From a bacterium (GTDB taxonomy: Bacteria > RBG-13-66-14): a stretch of 8,595 bases of DNA. Below the pieces are notes generated by a model that had not been told where the DNA came from, searched no databases, and was given only the letters and a program-made list of their open reading frames with translations. The stretch spans positions 1 through 8,595 of the forward strand of contig JAPLSK010000079.1 of the NCBI GenBank assembly GCA_026398675.1, read 5' to 3'. Position 1 is the stretch's first letter, and each line of letters starts with the position of its first letter. This document shows positions 5,641 through 8,595 of this stretch, piece after piece. Made by a program: the position numbers and the translations under genes.

Positions 5641-5820
5641 CCCCGGCGAAACGAGCGAAGCGAGCTATGCCCCTGGCAAACCGAGTAATGCCCCGGCAAA
5701 ATAGAGCAGCACCCCCGGCGATACGAGCGTACCGAGCGAACCGAGCGTAGCGAGCTACGCCCCCGGCGTACCGAGCTACGCCCCCGGCGAACCGGGTAAC
5801 GCCCCAGCGAAACTGGACGG
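5641..5820. repeat. Degenerate ~21-bp tandem repeat array
   Basis: Seven units each begin CCCCGGCG or a one- or two-base variant, at 5641, 5670, 5691, 5713, 5761, 5782 and 5802. Spacings are 29, 21, 22, 48, 21 and 20 bp. A consensus unit starts CCCCGGCGAACCGAGC and ends TACGC. The longer units contain inserted runs of a CGAGCGNA-type submotif, so there is a nested repeat inside the tandem one. The array fills the gap between the terminator and the next start codon. It contains no open frame of interest, and its function is unknown. Confidence 0.85.
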
Positions 5821-7812
5821 ATGCCGCCTGAAATGGCCTTTTACTTCTTTAAAACACCGAAGAGACTGGCGGTCTTCCTCCTCCTGACCGCCGCGGGACT
5901 GCTGGCGGCGGCGCACCTGGCCGTCGGCTGGCTCTGGCCCGCGGACGACGAGGCGCGGGAGATTCAGGAGAGCCTCGCGACCGCGGACGAGGGCCTTCGC
6001 TGGGAAACCGCCGGGCGCGACCTGGCGCTGAATCTGGTCCTGGACGGTGTCGAGGTGGGCGGGCTCCCCGCTCGGCGGTTGACCCTGGGGGCGGACAGGG
6101 TCGCCCTGGAGGGGGCGGCTCTCGGGGTGGACGAGCTGGCCTCGCTCGCCGATATGGCGCGCGCTTTGGGAAAAAGCGGCCTGTCGCTCGGGGGAACCCT
6201 GGACCTGGGCCGGGGGCTTTGTCTCATCGGTGTGTGGAACGGCGTCGTCGCGGACGATAGCCTCACACTGGCCGGGGACGCCGTCCTCGACCGCCGGGGG
6301 CGCGAGCTCGAGGTTTTCACGTCATTTCACCTCGCCCGTGGGGCAATTTGCCTCACCCTCGAGTCGGAGGGGAGCCTGGTCTTCGGACGGCTCGACTCCG
6401 GGGGCTTTTTCTTCTCCCCCCGCCTGGAGGCGGCCGAGCTGACCGAGCTCTGGGGTGATGATCCGATTCAAGCGGTCGGAACCGTTTGCGGCATGGGCTG
6501 GCCCGGAGAAAATCGCTGGCTCGTCTGGGGCTCCGGCTTCGGGCTGCGCCGGCGCGGGGCGCCCGAGGAGTTCTCCACCGGGCCCTTCTTCTTCGAGTAC
6601 AACGGGGGGGACTGGACCGCCTGGCTGGCGGGCATGGGAACGGCCCGCGGAACGGACGGCGGCCTCGCCGAGCTCTCCCTCGCCGCCGACCTGGACGTCC
6701 GCCACCTGGCCCGGTCGGTGCTTCCCCTGGGCAGCACGGGGTCCGGCCGGGTTGGGTGCGAGGTCCTCTTCCACAGGCTGCAAGCGCCGCGGCTCTCCCT
6801 CACCGCCGAGGGTGTCGCCCTGGGCCTTCCCGACGGGACGCGACTGTCCCTCGAGGGCGCCTTGTCTCTGACGGACGGCGTCCCCCGGGCCGACTGCCGC
6901 TTCGACACGGGGGGCGGCTGGCTGGCTTACGGCGTCGAAAGTGACGGGCGCTCGACCCTGGCCGGGGAGGGCGTCGCGCTGGACGCCGCCTGGCGTGGCG
7001 GTCTCAAGCTGCGCGAGCTAGTCCCCCTACTGGGATTGCTGGACCTCGAACCGCTCATCGCCCCGCGGACCCTGAAGGTGGAGCTCCCCGACTGCCGCTG
7101 GGGTGACGCGCCGCTGGGAGACTTAAGCGGCGTCATCCTCCGGGAGCCCGGCACCTGGACCGCCAACCTGACCTTGGATACGGACGGCGGCCGGGCGCGG
7201 TGCGTCTGGCTTCTGGACCTTCTCGGCGGTCAGCGGATACGGGGGAGCTTTCGAAACCTGCCCCTCGCGCTCATCCGCGTCCTGGGGGCCGAAGAGGCCG
7301 GTCTGGAGCCCACCGGCGGGCGGATGGATGGAAATTTGGAGATGACCCTGCAAGGGGCCGAGCCGGATTCCCTCGCCCTGAACCTCACGGCGACCGGGGT
7401 GGAGGCGCCGCTGCCGCCATTTTTGGCCTCCCTGTGGCGCTGGGCGGACACCGGCGCCGACCCTCCCGCGCTCACCGGGGCCGGGCTCGAATTTTCCTGG
7501 AGCCTCCAGGGCGGCGAGCCCGGTGAAATGGCCCTCCGCTTGACTTCCCCCGACCTGCGTGTTATTTTAAGCCCCGGCAGCCGGGCGGCCTGGGCGGGTG
7601 CGTTGGACATCTCCGGGCGCCTCGAGGTGCCGCCGCGGGTGGCCCGGCGAATGTCGGAGAGAGGCGTTCTCATCTTCCGCACCCCGAGCGGCTGGGGCGC
7701 GGTGCCCTTCCACCTGGGCGGAACCTGGACCGATCCCCAGCCACGCCTCGATCTCGTGCAGTCCCGGCTCCTCGCCGCCTCCGAGCCTCCGCCCGGGACG
7801 GTGGGCTGGTAG
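5821..7812 (+). CDS. AsmA-like envelope protein, 663 aa
   Basis: An N-terminal membrane anchor (hydrophobic core about residues 15-39, preceded by KTPKR) is followed by about 620 residues of alternating short beta-like stretches rich in Gly, Leu and Asp, such as LALNLVLDGVEVGGL and LTAEGVALGLPDGTRLSLEG. The end contains VPFHLGGTWTDPQPRLDL (about residues 629-646). This resembles the closing segment of AsmA-type proteins, where a PF/PL-x-G-T-x-x-x-P motif is usual. AsmA relatives are anchored in the inner membrane, span the periplasm, and are linked to lipid transport or outer-membrane assembly in diderms. The family match is by pattern and low sequence similarity is normal for it. The start is uncertain: ATG 5821 abuts the tandem repeat, ATG 5833 is also possible, and neither has a good SD. 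The IMPase-like gene follows after a 179-bp gap. Confidence 0.78.
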   Translation: MPPEMAFYFFKTPKRLAVFLLLTAAGLLAAAHLAVGWLWPADDEAREIQESLATADEGLRWETAGRDLALNLVLDGVEVGGLPARRLTLGADRVALEGAALGVDELASLADMARALGKSGLSLGGTLDLGRGLCLIGVWNGVVADDSLTLAGDAVLDRRGRELEVFTSFHLARGAICLTLESEGSLVFGRLDSGGFFFSPRLEAAELTELWGDDPIQAVGTVCGMGWPGENRWLVWGSGFGLRRRGAPEEFSTGPFFFEYNGGDWTAWLAGMGTARGTDGGLAELSLAADLDVRHLARSVLPLGSTGSGRVGCEVLFHRLQAPRLSLTAEGVALGLPDGTRLSLEGALSLTDGVPRADCRFDTGGGWLAYGVESDGRSTLAGEGVALDAAWRGGLKLRELVPLLGLLDLEPLIAPRTLKVELPDCRWGDAPLGDLSGVILREPGTWTANLTLDTDGGRARCVWLLDLLGGQRIRGSFRNLPLALIRVLGAEEAGLEPTGGRMDGNLEMTLQGAEPDSLALNLTATGVEAPLPPFLASLWRWADTGADPPALTGAGLEFSWSLQGGEPGEMALRLTSPDLRVILSPGSRAAWAGALDISGRLEVPPRVARRMSERGVLIFRTPSGWGAVPFHLGGTWTDPQPRLDLVQSRLLAASEPPPGTVGW

Positions 7813-7869
7813 AGCGGAGAGTTCCGAGAGCTACCCGTTTACGGATGACCGCGCTGGAGGGCCCATCCC

Positions 7870-7908
7870 ATGCCGCTTGGGGATGATAAAGGCGGTCGAG
7901 CATCGTAG
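7870..7908 (+). other. Possible 12-codon leader ORF in repeat copy 1
   Basis: ATG is preceded by GGAGG (7856-7860) at 9-nt spacing. The frame encodes MPLGDDKGGRAS and stops at TAG. There is no evidence that it is translated beyond the start context. It could be a short upstream ORF or just repeat sequence. Confidence 0.2.
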
Positions 7909-7930
7909 GTCCGGGATAGGAATCCACCCC

Positions 7931-7972
7931 ATGCCCTTCGGGGACGAAAGCCGATTTTCCGCGCGACGATAA
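7931..7972 (+). other. Possible 13-codon leader ORF in repeat copy 2
   Basis: ATG is preceded by AGGA (7918-7921) at 9-nt spacing. The frame encodes MPFGDESRFSARR and stops at TAA. Its first seven residues are identical to the N-terminus of the IMPase-like protein that starts 61 bp downstream. Confidence 0.2.
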
Positions 7973-7991
7973 CCCTCCCGGAGTCCACCCC

Positions 7992-8595
7992 ATGCCTTTC
8001 GGGGACGAAAGCCCCGCCGCGCCGAGGAAGGCGAACCCGGCGCCCGTCCTGGCCGAGGCGATAGACATCGCCCGGGAGGCCGGGGCGCTCCTCTCCGACC
8101 TCTTCTCCAAGCCCCGCGAAGTGGGGTACAAGGGGAGGATAAACCTCGTCACCGACGCCGACCGCGCCGCCGAGGAGCTGATTCTGGGGCGCATCGGCCG
8201 GGCCTTTCCCGACCACGCGGTCATGGCCGAGGAGTCCTCCGGCGGCCGGCTTCCCCGACCCGATCCCATGCCCCGCCATCTCTGGCTGGTGGACCCCCTG
8301 GACGGCACGACCAACTACGCCCACGGGTTGCCCATCTACGCCGTTTCGATCGGCCTCTTGGTCGAGGGGGTACCGGCGCTCGGAGTGGTGTACGATCCCT
8401 CCCGCGACGAGCTCTTCCACGGCGGCGTCGGGCTGGGCGCCTACCTTAACGACCAGCCGGTCAGGGTCAGCGCCGAGGCCGACCTCGAGCGGTCCATCCT
8501 GGCCACCGGCTTCCCCTACGACCTGCGGGTTTCCGCGGACAACAACCTGGAACACTTCACCCGGTTCAGCTACGCCTCCCAGGCCATCCGGCGCC
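7992..8595 (+). CDS. Inositol-monophosphatase-family (SuhB-like) enzyme, 3' end beyond the window
   Basis: These Mg2+-dependent enzymes hydrolyse phosphate from inositol phosphates or related sugar and nucleotide phosphates. The N-terminal helix motif (AEAIDIAREAGALLSDLF) and KGRINLVTDADRAAEELI are typical. The metal ligands are present: Glu80-Glu81 in MAEES, then WLVDPLDGTTNY with Asp101 and Asp104. GVVYDPSRDELF and SILATGFPYD also match the family. The 201 codons present are about three quarters of a usual 260-270 aa protein. The frame ends at SYASQAIRR, just where families continue with a GSAALDL-like motif. ATG 7992 is the only usable start after the in-frame stop at 7917, with GGAG (7980-7983) 8 nt upstream. 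This start lies in the third 61-bp repeat, so the first 7 residues (MPFGDES) derive from the repeat. Substrate cannot be told from sequence. Confidence 0.92.
   Translation, partial: MPFGDESPAAPRKANPAPVLAEAIDIAREAGALLSDLFSKPREVGYKGRINLVTDADRAAEELILGRIGRAFPDHAVMAEESSGGRLPRPDPMPRHLWLVDPLDGTTNYAHGLPIYAVSIGLLVEGVPALGVVYDPSRDELFHGGVGLGAYLNDQPVRVSAEADLERSILATGFPYDLRVSADNNLEHFTRFSYASQAIRR

Larger units (their letters stand above)
7856..8013 (+). repeat. Three repeats with an exact 61-bp period, each carrying SD + ATG
   Basis: The ATGs lie at 7870, 7931 and 7992, spaced exactly 61 bp. The conserved part runs from an SD-like GGA about 14 bp before each ATG through CCACCCCATGCC and GGGGACGAAAG. Copies 2 and 3 are nearly identical over about 33 bp, and copy 1 is diverged. 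The ~29 bp between conserved parts are unrelated. In copy 3, CTTTCG-GGGA-CGAAAG can form a 6-bp hairpin with a GNRA-type loop. Copy 3 overlaps the start of the IMPase-like gene. Confidence 0.8.

Noticed and set aside
7856..8013. CRISPR-like geometry: ~32-bp conserved parts and ~29-bp unique spacers with a constant 61-bp period
   Set aside because: There are only three copies, one of them strongly diverged. The last copy is part of a coding sequence, and no cas gene is present. A simple intergenic repeat explains it better.
7839..8555. 238-codon leftward frame opposite the IMPase-like gene
   Set aside because: The plus-strand frame carries the MAEES and DPLDGT catalytic motifs, so the minus frame is its shadow.

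Overview
This is a GC-rich bacterial window. It has bacterial-type promoters (TTGACA/TATAAT-like boxes with 17-bp spacers), Shine-Dalgarno sequences, a lipobox lipoprotein, a ParA-type ATPase and an inositol-monophosphatase-family enzyme. A large AsmA-like envelope protein suggests a diderm (outer-membrane) cell. The density of GC-rich intergenic repeats, and the lack of recognisable names for half the genes, fits an uncultured lineage. I cannot name the phylum from this sequence alone.

Layout. Bases 1-664 are a non-coding array of about six ~119-bp units, each built from strong hairpins. Within it a 217-bp block is present twice, 429 bp apart. Bases 693-1867 hold a leftward three-gene operon: a degenerate universal-stress-protein domain, then a lipoprotein, then a 59-residue two-helix membrane protein. 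The operon starts from a near-consensus promoter at 1921-1949. Back to back with it, a rightward pair of unrecognised membrane proteins (1995-2330 and 2344-2994) starts from its own promoter, possibly without a leader.

Bases 3004-3855 carry a strong promoter, a 12-bp perfect palindrome in the leader, and an orphan ParA/Soj-type ATPase with no ParB beside it. A ~395-bp gap with inverted repeats and one candidate promoter follows. Next comes a two-gene unit: a membrane-anchored bacterial PH-like protein (4251-4796) and a double zinc-ribbon protein with a long Pro/Ala/Lys linker and a possible GYF_2-like C-terminal domain (4824-5558). It is closed by a clear intrinsic terminator (5606-5626).

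A second repeat type, a degenerate ~21-bp tandem array (5641-5820), runs up to the start of a 663-residue AsmA-like protein (5821-7812). After it, a third repeat type appears three times with an exact 61-bp period (7856-8013). Each copy carries an SD-like sequence, an ATG and the codons for MP(F/L)GD. The third copy supplies the start codon and first residues of an inositol-monophosphatase-family gene that runs off the window end.

No mobile element, cas gene, rRNA or tRNA was seen. The most unusual content is the three unrelated intergenic repeat families, especially the 61-bp-period modules that look like repeated translation starts.
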